Assembly: GCF_002163585.1 (NCBI RefSeq)
Contig: NZ_CP015579.1
Coordinates: 2,728,001 to 2,792,000, forward strand
Direction: 5' to 3'
DNA: 64,000 nucleotides
From: Tatumella citrea
Lineage (GTDB): Bacteria > Pseudomonadota > Gammaproteobacteria > Enterobacterales > Enterobacteriaceae
Under the pieces are notes generated by a model that searched no databases, was not told the DNA's origin, and was given only the letters and a program-made list of their open reading frames with translations. This document shows, piece after piece, positions 25,040 to 34,962 of the stretch (positions are counted from its first letter, which is position 1; each line of letters begins with the position of its first letter). The translations under genes and the position numbers were made by a program.

Positions 25040-26158
25040 ATGCAACACAAAAGTTACCCGATCCTGGGATCTGCCTTTGGTACTCAGCGACAGATTGACA
25101 GTTACGAATATGGCGATGATCACGCTCAGCAAATCTACATTCAGGCCGCATTGCATAGCGATGAGTTGCCGGGCGTTGCTGTTGCCTGGTATCTGAAACA
25201 CATGCTTAGTGCACTGGAGAGCAGTGGACGGTTGCGCGCAAAGATAACTCTGGTCCCCATCGCGAATCCGATCGGTTTTTCCCAGCAGTTACAAGGCCAG
25301 CCACTGGGTCGGTTTGAGAGTAACAGCGGCCAGGATTTCAACCGCCAGTTTCCGGCGATTGGCCAGCAGTTAGCTGATCTGGCAGGCCCAAATCTTGGAA
25401 CCGATGTAGCAGAAAACAAACGGGTCATTCGCCGTGCTATCGACAGTTATTTTGACCAGTATATTCCTGAAGGTGAGTTACAGTCACAGCGCGCTATCCT
25501 AATGCGTATGGCCTGTAAAGCCGACGTCATGATCGATATGCATTGCGACTGGGAAGCGGTATCACATCTGTATACCACTCCACAGGCATGGCCACAGATT
25601 TCCATACTGGGGCACTATCTCGGTTGTCGGACGGCGCTGATTGCCGATATTTCCGGCGGAGAACCGTTTGATGAAGCCTGTGCCGAACCCTGGTACACCC
25701 TCCATCGCCAGTTTGCTGAGCGCTTTCCACTGCCGGAACCGCTCAGGCCGGTGACTCTGGAGTTACGTGGTGCACGGGATGTCAGCCATGCTCAGGCTCG
25801 TGATGATGCGCAGGCCATTATCAACAGCCTGATCGCCTGGGAGTATATTGCAGGTGATGTTCCTGCCCTTCCGCCAGTGCCGGAACCGCAGGCAGCACCG
25901 CTGGCAGGTTGTGAGTATCTGACTGCTCCGCATGCCGGAGTTATTATCTATACCCGTGAACCAGGGGAGTGGATCCGTGCCGGTGAAGTGGTTGCCGAAA
26001 TCCTCGACCCGGTCAGTGATCAACTGACGCCTCTGCTCGCTCAGCAGGACGGGTTACTGTATGCGCGCCACTGGGTTCGATTTGCCACTCCCGGGCTACT
26101 GGTGGTGAGACTGGCCGGAGGAGAAGCACTGCGCGAAGGCCCGTTACTGGTGCCCTGA
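25040..26158 (+). CDS. Succinylglutamate desuccinylase/aspartoacylase-family (AstE/AspA) hydrolase
   Basis: A cytoplasmic zinc carboxypeptidase-fold enzyme that should remove an acyl group from an N-acyl amino acid. ATG 25040 has AGGA nine bases ahead; an upstream GTG at 25019 is less likely. Zinc ligands appear in AALHSDELPG (His, Glu) and IDMHCDWE (His). The NPIGFSQQ and FESNSGQDFNRQFP segments are typical. The C-terminal ~90 residues form a beta-barrel like AspA (YTREPGEWIRAGEVVAEI). The family covers many substrates, so the exact one is unknown. It follows the orphan binding protein in the same direction. Confidence 0.85.
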   Translation: MQHKSYPILGSAFGTQRQIDSYEYGDDHAQQIYIQAALHSDELPGVAVAWYLKHMLSALESSGRLRAKITLVPIANPIGFSQQLQGQPLGRFESNSGQDFNRQFPAIGQQLADLAGPNLGTDVAENKRVIRRAIDSYFDQYIPEGELQSQRAILMRMACKADVMIDMHCDWEAVSHLYTTPQAWPQISILGHYLGCRTALIADISGGEPFDEACAEPWYTLHRQFAERFPLPEPLRPVTLELRGARDVSHAQARDDAQAIINSLIAWEYIAGDVPALPPVPEPQAAPLAGCEYLTAPHAGVIIYTREPGEWIRAGEVVAEILDPVSDQLTPLLAQQDGLLYARHWVRFATPGLLVVRLAGGEALREGPLLVP

Positions 26159-26171
26159 GCAATGTGGGCAG

Positions 26172-26207
26172 CAAAAAAAAAGCCTGAAGGAATCTTCAGG
26201 CTTTTTT
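26172..26207. terminator. Bidirectional terminator between the hydrolase and gnd
   Basis: AAGCCTGAAG and CTTCAGGCTT arms (core 26181-26189 and 26194-26202) with an A tract left and a T tract right. It serves both convergent genes. Confidence 0.92.
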
Positions 26208-26245
26208 GATGGCAACCCTGAGAGTTGCCGGTATGGTTTAAAAAA

Positions 26246-27652
26246 TTAATCTAACCACTCAGTGTGGAACACACCGTCTTTATCGATACGCTTATAAGTA
26301 TGCGCACCAAAGTAGTCACGCTGAGCCTGGATCAGGTTGGCAGGCAGCACGGCTGAACGGTAGCTGTCATAGTAAGCAATCGCAGCTGAGAATGTCGGAG
26401 TAGGAATACCATTCTGTACAGCATAGGCAACCACGTCACGCAGTGCCTGCTGGTATTCATCAGCGATATTCTTGAAGTACGGTGCTAACAGCAGGTTAGC
26501 GATGTTTGCATCTTCTGCATAAGCATCGGTAATTTTCTGCAGGAACTGAGCACGGATAATACAACCCGCACGGAAGATTTTCGCAATCTCACCATAATGC
26601 AGATCCCACTCATACTGTTCTGAAGCAGCACGCAACTGAGAGAAGCCCTGCGCGTAAGAAACGATTTTACCCAGGTACAGTGCACGACGTACTTTTTCAA
26701 CGAAATCAGCTTTGTCACCAGCAACAGTTTTCGCAGCCGGACCAGACAGCACTTTAGAGGCTGCAACACGCTGAGTTTTCAGTGAGGACAGGTAACGGGC
26801 AAATACAGACTCGGTGATCAGTGATAATGGTTCACCCAGGTCCAGAGAACTCTGGCTGGTCCATTTACCGGTACCTTTGTTTGCTGCTTCATCAAGAATC
26901 ACATCAACCAGGTAGTTACCCTCTTCGTCTTTCTTAGTGAAGATATCTTTGGTGATGTCGATCAGATAGCTGTTCAGCTCGCCAGTGTTCCACTCACTGA
27001 AAGTTTCAGCCAACTGTTCGTTGCTCAGGTTTAAAGCGCCTTTCAGCAGAGAATAAGCTTCAGCAATCAGCTGCATATCGCCATATTCGATACCGTTGTG
27101 CACCATTTTAACATAGTGACCGGCACCGTTTGGACCGATATAAGCCACACAAGGCTCACCTTCGGCACGTGCAGCAATTTTATCAAGAATTGGTGCTACC
27201 AGCTCATAAGCTTCTTTCTGGCCACCTGGCATGATTGAAGGACCTTTCAGAGCACCTTCTTCACCGCCGGAAACACCGGTACCAATGAAGTTAAAGCCCT
27301 GATCAGAAAGTTCTTTATTACGACGAATGGTATCTTTATAGAAGGTGTTACCGCCATCAATAAGAATATCGCCTTTATCCAGATGAGGAGTCAGAGAAGC
27401 GATAGTCTTATCAGTTGCTTCACCGGCCTGTACCATTAACAGGATACGGCGTGGCTTTTCCAGGGACTCAACAAACTCTTCGACACTGTAGTAAGGTGCG
27501 AGTTTTTTGCCCGGATTTTCAGCAATCACTTCATCAGTTTTTTCACGTGAACGGTTAAAAATAGACACAGTATAACCGCGGCTTTCGATATTCAGAGCCA
27601 GGTTACGACCCATAACTGCCATACCTACTACGCCGATCTGTTGCTTGGACAT
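26246..27652 (-). CDS. gnd: 6-phosphogluconate dehydrogenase, decarboxylating
   Basis: Pentose-phosphate pathway enzyme, 468 residues, forming ribulose 5-phosphate, CO2 and NADPH. The Rossmann start [20 protein letters not shown], the signature [19 protein letters not shown] and the catalytic Lys in [17 protein letters not shown] are present. gnd is the classic flank of O-antigen loci and is often drawn into their recombination. It lies here directly downstream of wbdC on the same strand, with a 359-base gap and probably its own promoter. Confidence 0.98.
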   Translation of the reverse strand: MSKQQIGVVGMAVMGRNLALNIESRGYTVSIFNRSREKTDEVIAENPGKKLAPYYSVEEFVESLEKPRRILLMVQAGEATDKTIASLTPHLDKGDILIDGGNTFYKDTIRRNKELSDQGFNFIGTGVSGGEEGALKGPSIMPGGQKEAYELVAPILDKIAARAEGEPCVAYIGPNGAGHYVKMVHNGIEYGDMQLIAEAYSLLKGALNLSNEQLAETFSEWNTGELNSYLIDITKDIFTKKDEEGNYLVDVILDEAANKGTGKWTSQSSLDLGEPLSLITESVFARYLSSLKTQRVAASKVLSGPAAKTVAGDKADFVEKVRRALYLGKIVSYAQGFSQLRAASEQYEWDLHYGEIAKIFRAGCIIRAQFLQKITDAYAEDANIANLLLAPYFKNIADEYQQALRDVVAYAVQNGIPTPTFSAAIAYYDSYRSAVLPANLIQAQRDYFGAHTYKRIDKDGVFHTEWLD

Positions 27653-28011
27653 TATCTACTCCTGTCAGGGACCTACACTACGCAAGTTAATCATAATTAT
27701 AATCATTAACAATGAATCTATAGTAACTCTTACTATGAGTAAAGAGGAGGCATAAATGCAACGCTTTTACTGCGGCAGGAAAATTAGCCGGTCTGAATCC
27801 GGCCTGACTGCCCGATAAATTACCATGGAGAGAACCGGCATAGCTGATTCTCTCTGGTTTCAGCCATGCAAAGCTCTCTGATACCCCTACCCGCTCCAGT
27901 ATAGCGAAAGACGCTAAGCAGGGTGTAATGCATAGTTATGGAAGCGCACACAACGACAATTCACACTTACGCAACATTTACGAAACATCGCAAAAAATGA
28001 TGATATCCCAC
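27653..28011. other. Intergenic region gnd-wbdC (359 bp)
   Basis: It holds the gnd upstream region, with a minus-strand TATAAT at 27696-27701 but no good -35. An imperfect hairpin (GAGAGAA 27828-27834, TTCTCTC 27848-27854) lacks a T tract and could mark the end of the O-antigen operon. No reading frame is visible, and no ugd or wzz, which often sit here in Wzy-type loci. Confidence 0.55.
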
Positions 28012-29139
28012 CTAAACAACATTGTCTGATGGATTGCCGAGTAACCGCTGATAGTGGTCGATATAATGATCAATCATCTTTGTCGAAGTAAAATTCTCTG
28101 CAAACCGTTTGCCGGCATTTTCGCCATATTGCCTGGCCAGTTCAGGATTATCCCATAAGGTCTGCATCGCTTCTGCCAGCACTTTACTGTCTTCCGGTGC
28201 AATAACCAGTCCGGTTTCCTGATGGATGTTAATAAAGGACGTTCCTGTTCCTATTTCACAGGAAATCAACGGACGACCGAACTGAGCGCCTTCCAGCAGG
28301 CTGACACCAAAGGCTTCAGATCGCAGATGTGACGGGAATACAACGCCGTAACACAACTCATAAAGAATGTTTTTATCTTCATCGTTAACCATCCCGGCAA
28401 AGAAAATACTGCTGGCATTTAACGCGCTGGCCTGTTGTTCCAGGCCCTCTTTCATGGGACCACCTCCTGCAATTACCACTGGCAACCCCCTTCTGGCGGC
28501 GGCTTCCAGTAGAATATTCAGGCCTTTATAGTAGCGGAATGCCCCGACAAACAGAAAAAACGGGCCGCCAATTTTCTGACGCCAGTATTCCCGACGCTCC
28601 CTGTTTGCAGAAATTCGCGCCGGTTTTAAGCCAAAGGGAATAACGCTGGTTTTATCTTTGAACCGCTGCAATATTGCACTGGTTGCCAGATAATTGGGAG
28701 ATGAAGCAATAATACTATCCACGCTTTTCAAAAACTGGTTCTGAACCGGCAGATAAAGCCGCAGTAAATTCTTTTGTTTAATGATATCAGAGTGATAGGT
28801 AACAACCGTTTTTGCATCGGGCCGGCCAGTCAGATGCATGACATCCATAAACGGAAAAGGAAAATGATAATTTATAATATCGTAATCATTTTTGATTTTG
28901 TTAAATTCAGCAAGCGCCTGCAAAGAAAACGGCGTCGAAGCAATTTCTAATCCGGTTTTATTATAAATAACCGGATGATCATCCCACATTCTCCGACCAG
29001 CAGAAGTCAGTTGGCTAAAGGTGAACACCTCTGATTCAATACCTCTTTGCACGCATCCGTGACAAAGCTGATAAATCACCTGTTCAATGCCACCATATGA
29101 GTCCGGGTAGTAGGTTTTATAAACATGTAAAATTCTCAA
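28012..29139 (-). CDS. wbdC: Mannosyltransferase WbdC (GT4), first mannose
   Basis: GT4-family transferase of 375 residues. In E. coli O9a, WbdC adds the first alpha-1,3 mannose to undecaprenyl-PP-GlcNAc, at the cytoplasmic face of the inner membrane. The N-terminus MRILHVYKTYYPDSYGGIEQ is typical. The donor-binding E-x7-E motif appears in SEAFGVSLLEGAQFG. It is the last gene of the operon, nine bases after wbdB. The specific role is assigned from sequence resemblance and gene order. Confidence 0.85.
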   Translation of the reverse strand: MRILHVYKTYYPDSYGGIEQVIYQLCHGCVQRGIESEVFTFSQLTSAGRRMWDDHPVIYNKTGLEIASTPFSLQALAEFNKIKNDYDIINYHFPFPFMDVMHLTGRPDAKTVVTYHSDIIKQKNLLRLYLPVQNQFLKSVDSIIASSPNYLATSAILQRFKDKTSVIPFGLKPARISANRERREYWRQKIGGPFFLFVGAFRYYKGLNILLEAAARRGLPVVIAGGGPMKEGLEQQASALNASSIFFAGMVNDEDKNILYELCYGVVFPSHLRSEAFGVSLLEGAQFGRPLISCEIGTGTSFINIHQETGLVIAPEDSKVLAEAMQTLWDNPELARQYGENAGKRFAENFTSTKMIDHYIDHYQRLLGNPSDNVV

Positions 29140-29148
29140 CTTCCCCCC

Positions 29149-30294
29149 TCAGAGCAACTGATAAGCATCGATAGTCTGTTCAGTACAGCGTTGCCAGGAA
29201 AAAGTCCTGGCGCGGGCCAAACCGGCACTGATAGCCTCTTCCCGCCATTCTGTATCCATAAAACTACGTTGGATAAGCTGACTTAACATCACCACATCCT
29301 GTGGGTCGGCCATCAGCGCAGCGTTACCGACCACTTCTGGTAGTGAAGTCGTCGAGGAAGTTACGACCGGAGTACCACAAGACATCGCCTCCAACACCGG
29401 CAAGCCAAAACCTTCATAGAAAGAGGGATAAATAAACGTTGCTGCGGCTGAATAAAGAAACGGTAAATCCTGTTCCGGAACATAGCCTAAATAATGAATC
29501 CATCCTTCGCGGGTTCCTTTATCTACCAGTTGCCAGACATCAGTATCTTCCCAGCCCCGGTAACCACTGAAAATCATCGGATACTGTTTACGGAGTTCTG
29601 CCGGTAAACGCTCGTAGGCCTGTAAAATCCCTTTGATATTCTTTCGTGGTTCCATCGTCCCGATATACAAACCATAGCGCCGCCAGCGTAACTGATATTT
29701 AGTTAATACCGGCTGACACTCCGCTTCGGAACGGGGGTAATAGTCCTGATTGCAGGCCAGAGGTGTCACAATGATTCTGTCACCCGGATAGCCACAGGTT
29801 TTGATAATTTCATCACGAGAGAAATCCGAGACTGTCAGTAATAAGCTGGCAGACTTCAGGCTGTCATTCAGAGACTTCTCCATAAATCTCACCCGGTCTT
29901 TAGGATGAAACTCCGGACAGGTGAAAATAGAAATGTCATGGAAAGTCGCAACGCTTCGCCCGATGTTATGCGGCAGATAAAAGTTGGGGCCATGATAGAC
30001 GTCATCTTCAGTATTGCGCAGCGCCCTCGCCTGTCTCCTTGGATGCAGGTACCGGTAGGCTTCAATGGCCAGCGGATTACTACGTGCCCATGCCACCAGC
30101 GGCCGGTGACGAGACGATTTATTGTCCTGCCTTGGGGAGATTTCAGGCAAATCACTGATAAAACGAGTGCCATGAAAATAGCGTATGCTCTCAATCCTGG
30201 GCGAGCGTCGCAAACGTGTTGCCAGCTCCCAGGCATAACGACCGATGCCTGTCAGCGGGTATTTTATCGATTCTGTAGAGAATATTATTTTCAT
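29149..30294 (-). CDS. wbdB: Mannosyltransferase WbdB (GT4), adaptor mannoses
   Basis: GT4-family transferase of 381 residues. In the O9a system WbdB adds two alpha-1,3 mannoses to the WbdC product, making the acceptor for WbdA. Motifs: IIFSTESIKYPLTGIGRYAWE, GTMEPRKNIKGILQAYERLP and the E-x7-E EGFGLPVLEAM. No clear Shine-Dalgarno precedes ATG 30294, and a perfect hairpin (30306-30332) lies a few bases upstream, so translation may depend on structure or on coupling with wbdA. Confidence 0.85.
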   Translation of the reverse strand: MKIIFSTESIKYPLTGIGRYAWELATRLRRSPRIESIRYFHGTRFISDLPEISPRQDNKSSRHRPLVAWARSNPLAIEAYRYLHPRRQARALRNTEDDVYHGPNFYLPHNIGRSVATFHDISIFTCPEFHPKDRVRFMEKSLNDSLKSASLLLTVSDFSRDEIIKTCGYPGDRIIVTPLACNQDYYPRSEAECQPVLTKYQLRWRRYGLYIGTMEPRKNIKGILQAYERLPAELRKQYPMIFSGYRGWEDTDVWQLVDKGTREGWIHYLGYVPEQDLPFLYSAAATFIYPSFYEGFGLPVLEAMSCGTPVVTSSTTSLPEVVGNAALMADPQDVVMLSQLIQRSFMDTEWREEAISAGLARARTFSWQRCTEQTIDAYQLL

Positions 30295-30305
30295 AAATAT
30301 GATAA

Positions 30306-30332
30306 GCCTTATTGCCCACCGGGCAATAAGGC
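30306..30332 (-). other. Perfect hairpin between wbdA and wbdB
   Basis: GCCTTATTGCCC (30306-30317) and its exact complement GGGCAATAAGGC (30321-30332) enclose a three-base loop. No T tract follows in the direction of transcription. It fills half of the 54-base gap and ends about 11 bases before the wbdB start. Confidence 0.8.
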
Positions 30333-30348
30333 GGTCCCTCTGGCGTTA

Positions 30349-32871
30349 TCAGGAGCTTTCCTGGCGGACAAGCGGCAGATTTTCGAGCAAAAATTCGGCA
30401 CTTTGCTTCCATGTCAGCCAGTGCATATTCTCTGATTTGGGGTGTTCCCCTTTCTCAAACGCAATCAGCCACATTTCCAGTGCCTGCTTTAACTCAGCAG
30501 CCGACTCTCCTGAAAAATAACAGGCATGTTCCCCGGCTATCTCGCGGAAAACCGGAATGTCGCGGATAATGACAGGGAGTTTCTGTTGTGCCGCTTCAAT
30601 CAATGGCAAACCAAAACCTTCCCCCAGTGATGCGAAGATCAATGCACTGGAGTGATGATAGAGTTCTGAGAGAAACTCATCACTGATATCATGCAACCAG
30701 AAAAGTTGTTTACCCAGACGGGGGTGACGACGCATCCGTTCACTCAACTCCTCAACATTCCAGCCCTGCTTACCTACGATAAACAAATTATAATTTTTTC
30801 CCTCAGACCACAGAGATTCAAAGGCGGCCAGTACCTGGGCATGACCTTTACGTGGTTCAAGAGTTCCGACCATCATAAATGAGGGCTGCTCCGCCATTTT
30901 GCCAAGCAACTCCCCGGAATCTGCGGGCATTCCAAGGCTGGGTACGCTGGATTCAATATCTGCGCCAAGGTGGAAATTGCTGATTCTGAGTAACAGATTC
31001 GGCTTCAGCCATTCCGCATTCTCGGTGACCCACAACCGGACATCATCTGCCACACTGGCCGATACGCAAATCAACCGGTCAGCATGGGCAACCAGCGAAG
31101 ATAACCAGACCGGAAACTCCCGTTGAACGCCTTCAATACTCCATTCAGGTCGTCTGAGTGGCAGAATGTCATGCACCACAAAACAGGCCGAGGCTCCGGC
31201 TTTACGTATTTTGTCAATCTGTGCGTTAATTTCAGGGAACAGATGTGCGGTTAAATCGGTCGCCAGCAGGATATCGCCTTTGGTGAAAAGTACCGGGGTA
31301 TCCTCGCCGCGGCTGCCGCCAAAATGTGTGTCCAGGTAATGGTTGGCGTAGCGATAGCATTCTCCGGGCGTGTAATAGACCGCGCTTACGTTATAACCTT
31401 CCACTCCGGCCCTGAGTAACTCATTCAGAATGCTACGGGACACCCGCTGGATTCCTGTTTTAGCATCGTGTTTCGCCAGTACAGAGATATCAACCAGCAG
31501 TTTACGTTGATGGTTTTTGAAATTATTGCCTGCCACTGCCCAGGCCAGAACCAGATAATCTGCTTCTGAAAGCCCTGCGGTTTGTTGCAAGGTGTGAAAG
31601 CGGTTATCAGCAACAGCTTCGTAAGTCAGAGGCTGTGGATGTGAAACATCCGTCAGTCGTGAAAAACCTTCCAGCGCTCGTCTGGCAGTATTGTCCCAGG
31701 AAAATTTTGCTGCCTGAGTCACTGCATGTTGTTTCAGCTCAGCGAAAAATGTTTTATCGGTCAGAGCCCGTTGCATTACACGACAAATTTCTTCCGTATT
31801 ACGTGGATCGAACATGGCTTCATTCCAGCCGACCACTTCAGGCAGACTGGTAGCGTTCGAGCACAGAGTTGCGGCACCGCAACGCATCGCTTCCAGTGGC
31901 GGGAGGCCAAAACCTTCATGTAATGAGGGAAAAACAAACAGGGTGCACAGGTTATAAAGAGCAATCAGGTCTTTATCGCTAAGGAAGCCGGTAAAGATCA
32001 TCTGTGATCGCGATAAACCATAACTCTCTGCCAACACCAGAATTCGTTCAAGATCTTCAGGGCTGACTTTATACGCCAGAACCAGAGGATACTGTTGCTG
32101 CAGATCTTTAGGCAACTGACTGTAGGCGTGGATCAAAGCTTCAACATTCTTACGCGGCTCAATCATAGCCAGGGTAAGAATGTATTTGTCCGGCAGGCCG
32201 AATTTATTTTTCAGTTCGGCAATATCGGCCTCTGAATAATGATTGACGGAGAATTCTTCCCCAACTGCTGAAGATATATTGACGATTTTTTCCCGCGGAA
32301 TCGCAGTATATTCAACAATTTCGTTAGCTGCAGATTCTGAAATGGCAAAAATAGCATCAGAGCGCTGATAGGCCTCCAGCTTGCCCATATAGAATTCCCG
32401 GAAATTGGGATCGCCAAGATAACGCTCTTTATTCAGCAGCGGGATCAGATCATGGCAGACGCAGACTGTTTTCCAGGGTACCGCATCGTCAGGAACCGAC
32501 ACGGTATAGTTATCACCGTGCCCTTCAAAGAAACTGATCACATAGACAATGTCAGGCGAGATATTGGCTATCGCGATATCTCTTGCTGCTTCAGCAGCCT
32601 TCCCACGGGGATGATTATCAATATTACAGTAGGCCGTAGGTGTTGCTGCAGAAAAAACAAACATCTCTTCTTCTGGCAGGATATCCAGATACGCCTGTCT
32701 GACGCTATTAATACTGTCCACCGGATACATACCATTGATCAGAATGCTGACGCGGTGATCACCGGCATTTTTAATAATGGCACGACTCATTGCCAGGGTA
32801 CTGCGGCCAATTCCGCGGAATTTACTTTCCGACTGATATCCCTGTACGTCGATCAAAATATGCAAGGCCAT
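30349..32871 (-). CDS. wbdA: Polymannose polymerase WbdA, two GT4 domains
   Basis: The serotype-defining transferase of E. coli O8/O9/O9a loci; it extends the chain with alternating alpha-1,2 and alpha-1,3 mannoses. The length of 840 equals that of the E. coli O9a enzyme. Two tandem GT4 modules are visible. The first, about residues 1-400, has TLAMIEPRKNVEALIHAYSQ and EGFGLPPLEAMRCG. The second, about 435-830, has VGTLEPRKGHAQVLAAFESL and EGFGLPLIEAAQQ. Residue 55, reported to separate O9 from O9a specificity in E. coli, is Asn by my count. It is separated from wbdD by four bases. Confidence 0.92.
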   Translation of the reverse strand: MALHILIDVQGYQSESKFRGIGRSTLAMSRAIIKNAGDHRVSILINGMYPVDSINSVRQAYLDILPEEEMFVFSAATPTAYCNIDNHPRGKAAEAARDIAIANISPDIVYVISFFEGHGDNYTVSVPDDAVPWKTVCVCHDLIPLLNKERYLGDPNFREFYMGKLEAYQRSDAIFAISESAANEIVEYTAIPREKIVNISSAVGEEFSVNHYSEADIAELKNKFGLPDKYILTLAMIEPRKNVEALIHAYSQLPKDLQQQYPLVLAYKVSPEDLERILVLAESYGLSRSQMIFTGFLSDKDLIALYNLCTLFVFPSLHEGFGLPPLEAMRCGAATLCSNATSLPEVVGWNEAMFDPRNTEEICRVMQRALTDKTFFAELKQHAVTQAAKFSWDNTARRALEGFSRLTDVSHPQPLTYEAVADNRFHTLQQTAGLSEADYLVLAWAVAGNNFKNHQRKLLVDISVLAKHDAKTGIQRVSRSILNELLRAGVEGYNVSAVYYTPGECYRYANHYLDTHFGGSRGEDTPVLFTKGDILLATDLTAHLFPEINAQIDKIRKAGASACFVVHDILPLRRPEWSIEGVQREFPVWLSSLVAHADRLICVSASVADDVRLWVTENAEWLKPNLLLRISNFHLGADIESSVPSLGMPADSGELLGKMAEQPSFMMVGTLEPRKGHAQVLAAFESLWSEGKNYNLFIVGKQGWNVEELSERMRRHPRLGKQLFWLHDISDEFLSELYHHSSALIFASLGEGFGLPLIEAAQQKLPVIIRDIPVFREIAGEHACYFSGESAAELKQALEMWLIAFEKGEHPKSENMHWLTWKQSAEFLLENLPLVRQESS

Positions 32872-32875
32872 CCCC

Positions 32876-34942
32876 TTATTTTCTTTTTGTTAACCTGAGA
32901 AAAAGATCATTAACTTCCGATGGCAACAAATCGGGGTTTGCAATCTGCTTTTCTGTTTCTGACAGGCTTTGCGATTCAGACTGGATATTGGCCTGATGCA
33001 ACGGATTCATGCGCTGATAAAGCTTAAAGGCTTTGTGATACAAGCCGGTTTTATACAGCAGTTTGACTACCTGTTGTTTGAGAGCCGGATGGCGCCTGAA
33101 AAAACGAATCGCCAGCCTGAGCACTCTTTTTGCCAGATGTCTGCAACGCTGTTTCACACCGTATTGTTTTAACAAAATCACCTGCAGTCCTGCATAACGA
33201 TAAGGACGCGTCAGTTTCCAGGAGCGACTGCGATGAATTTTCTCAATCTCCTGCTGCAACTGCTGATTTTCCTGCTGGTAACGGCTCAGTTCTCGTCGGG
33301 TTTGCTCAAGTTGCTGTAATAAATCCGCGACATCTTCGGGGACCTCAACAACTACCGGTTCAACGGTCGCTTCTGCAGCGTGCTGCATTGCCAGGGTTTG
33401 CTCCGCCAGCTGATTATGCTGCAAAGTTAAATCATCAAATGCCGCTTCGAGCCGGGTTAAACGCAGTTGCTGCTGTTCTGTATTCTGTTCCGTCAAATGC
33501 CTGATTTTGGTCTGCATTTCCAGCAGTACTGTTTCCTGAGCAGTGACCCATAAATCCGTGGCTGTCAGGCTGTTGTCAGGAGCAGGCAGAGTGTGTTTGC
33601 GGTCAAACAGCTGCTTCAGCAGTTGATAAGACCATTGATCCACCGGATGTTGCCAGAAGGCGTACAACCAGCCAGACCAGGGGGAACTTAACCGGAATGG
33701 ATGTGCCGGCGCTGAACGCCAGAAGCCCTGAAAATTACCGTCCAGACCGAAAATTTCATTCACAAATATAAAAAATGACTGGAACAAATTGTCCGGCCAA
33801 CTGCAATCCTTACGGACAGAACTTATTGAGCCAAAATCAATTAATCTGGCCTGACCGTGCTCGTCCATCAGAATATTCCAGGTCCTGATATCATCATGAT
33901 ACAGGTGCTCTTTTTCCAGATTAGCCAACTGTTCTAATACATCTGAAAGTAGTTTTTCAGCATCCACCGGCTGTCCGTCAGCCAGCAGGTCACTGAGCAG
34001 GCGGCCTGGTAATTTCTCCATCACCAACCAGCTGGTGTCGTCATCATGGCCATGAGCCAGCAACTCAGGAACCGGGAATCCTGCAGGAGGCTGTGAAAGG
34101 AAAGCCGCTTCATCGGCAATCTCTTTACTGTTGCGCTCACGCTCATCAATAGTTAATTCATTTTCTGCCGAACCATGAGCAAACAGCTTGCAAATAAAAT
34201 CGTCACCGGAATAATAACGACGGCTCTTTTTATGAGCCAGGCCCGCCCCACGATAGGGTTGATCAGACCAGTCACTGAATTGCCGGCAGAAATCAGGCAA
34301 CATGATCCAGTGATTGCTGACCAGGTACATTGGACGGTAAATATCAGATAAGTGAGTGTTAAAACTGCCTGTCCGATAAAAGAAAGCACAGCTATCGATG
34401 AGTTCCCGGGGATCGGCTGGCTGGGAAACACCCCAGTAAAGCGGTTCCTCTTGCAGTGCCAGTTCGAGAATCACAATCTGCGTGCAGTCTGCCAGATGAG
34501 ATAACCATGCTTTGACCTGCTGAATGCCGTGAAGATGAACAATGTGGTGGAACACACTTAAACCAATCACCAGATCGAACTGATCTTTTTCCAGGCCACT
34601 GACAATATCTTCAACCCTGCCGGTCTCGAAACTGATATCAAATTCCGGATTTTCCGCGGCCAGCGCCTGACATAAATCGATATTTTGCTGTTGAAAATCA
34701 ATCCCTTTTACCGTTGCACCGAACCCTGCCAGACTTAAGCTGAAAAAGCCCTGGGCACATCCTAAGTCCAGTACCCGCAATGGTCTGCCTAATGCTGCGG
34801 ATAATTGATCGTAGTGCTGCTTAATAAGCCCCAGACGTTCATTGCAGTCACGGGCGGCATCAGAATTCCATTGCGAATGCCCAAAAATTGTCTGATAAAT
34901 TTCGGGAAGCTCAGATACCAATTGTTCAATATTTTTATTCAT
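32876..34942 (-). CDS. wbdD: O-antigen chain terminator WbdD: methyltransferase-kinase with coiled-coil ruler
   Basis: Caps the non-reducing end of the polymannan with phosphate and then a methyl group, and tethers WbdA to the membrane. Residues ~1-205 are a SAM methyltransferase (VLDLGCAQGFFSLSLAG). Residues ~240-455 are a protein-kinase-like fold (HDDIRTWNIL at 349-358, DFG at 369-371). Residues ~464-524 and 537-570 look like coiled coil, interrupted by a Val/Pro-rich break (525-536). A basic amphipathic C-terminus (575-650) should bind membrane and WbdA. The kinase is found in O9/O9a types and is absent from O8. Length 688 is slightly below the ~708 of E. coli O9a. Confidence 0.92.
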   Translation of the reverse strand: MNKNIEQLVSELPEIYQTIFGHSQWNSDAARDCNERLGLIKQHYDQLSAALGRPLRVLDLGCAQGFFSLSLAGFGATVKGIDFQQQNIDLCQALAAENPEFDISFETGRVEDIVSGLEKDQFDLVIGLSVFHHIVHLHGIQQVKAWLSHLADCTQIVILELALQEEPLYWGVSQPADPRELIDSCAFFYRTGSFNTHLSDIYRPMYLVSNHWIMLPDFCRQFSDWSDQPYRGAGLAHKKSRRYYSGDDFICKLFAHGSAENELTIDERERNSKEIADEAAFLSQPPAGFPVPELLAHGHDDDTSWLVMEKLPGRLLSDLLADGQPVDAEKLLSDVLEQLANLEKEHLYHDDIRTWNILMDEHGQARLIDFGSISSVRKDCSWPDNLFQSFFIFVNEIFGLDGNFQGFWRSAPAHPFRLSSPWSGWLYAFWQHPVDQWSYQLLKQLFDRKHTLPAPDNSLTATDLWVTAQETVLLEMQTKIRHLTEQNTEQQQLRLTRLEAAFDDLTLQHNQLAEQTLAMQHAAEATVEPVVVEVPEDVADLLQQLEQTRRELSRYQQENQQLQQEIEKIHRSRSWKLTRPYRYAGLQVILLKQYGVKQRCRHLAKRVLRLAIRFFRRHPALKQQVVKLLYKTGLYHKAFKLYQRMNPLHQANIQSESQSLSETEKQIANPDLLPSEVNDLFLRLTKRK

Positions 34943-34962
34943 AGCGCTGGGTCATCTCAGGT

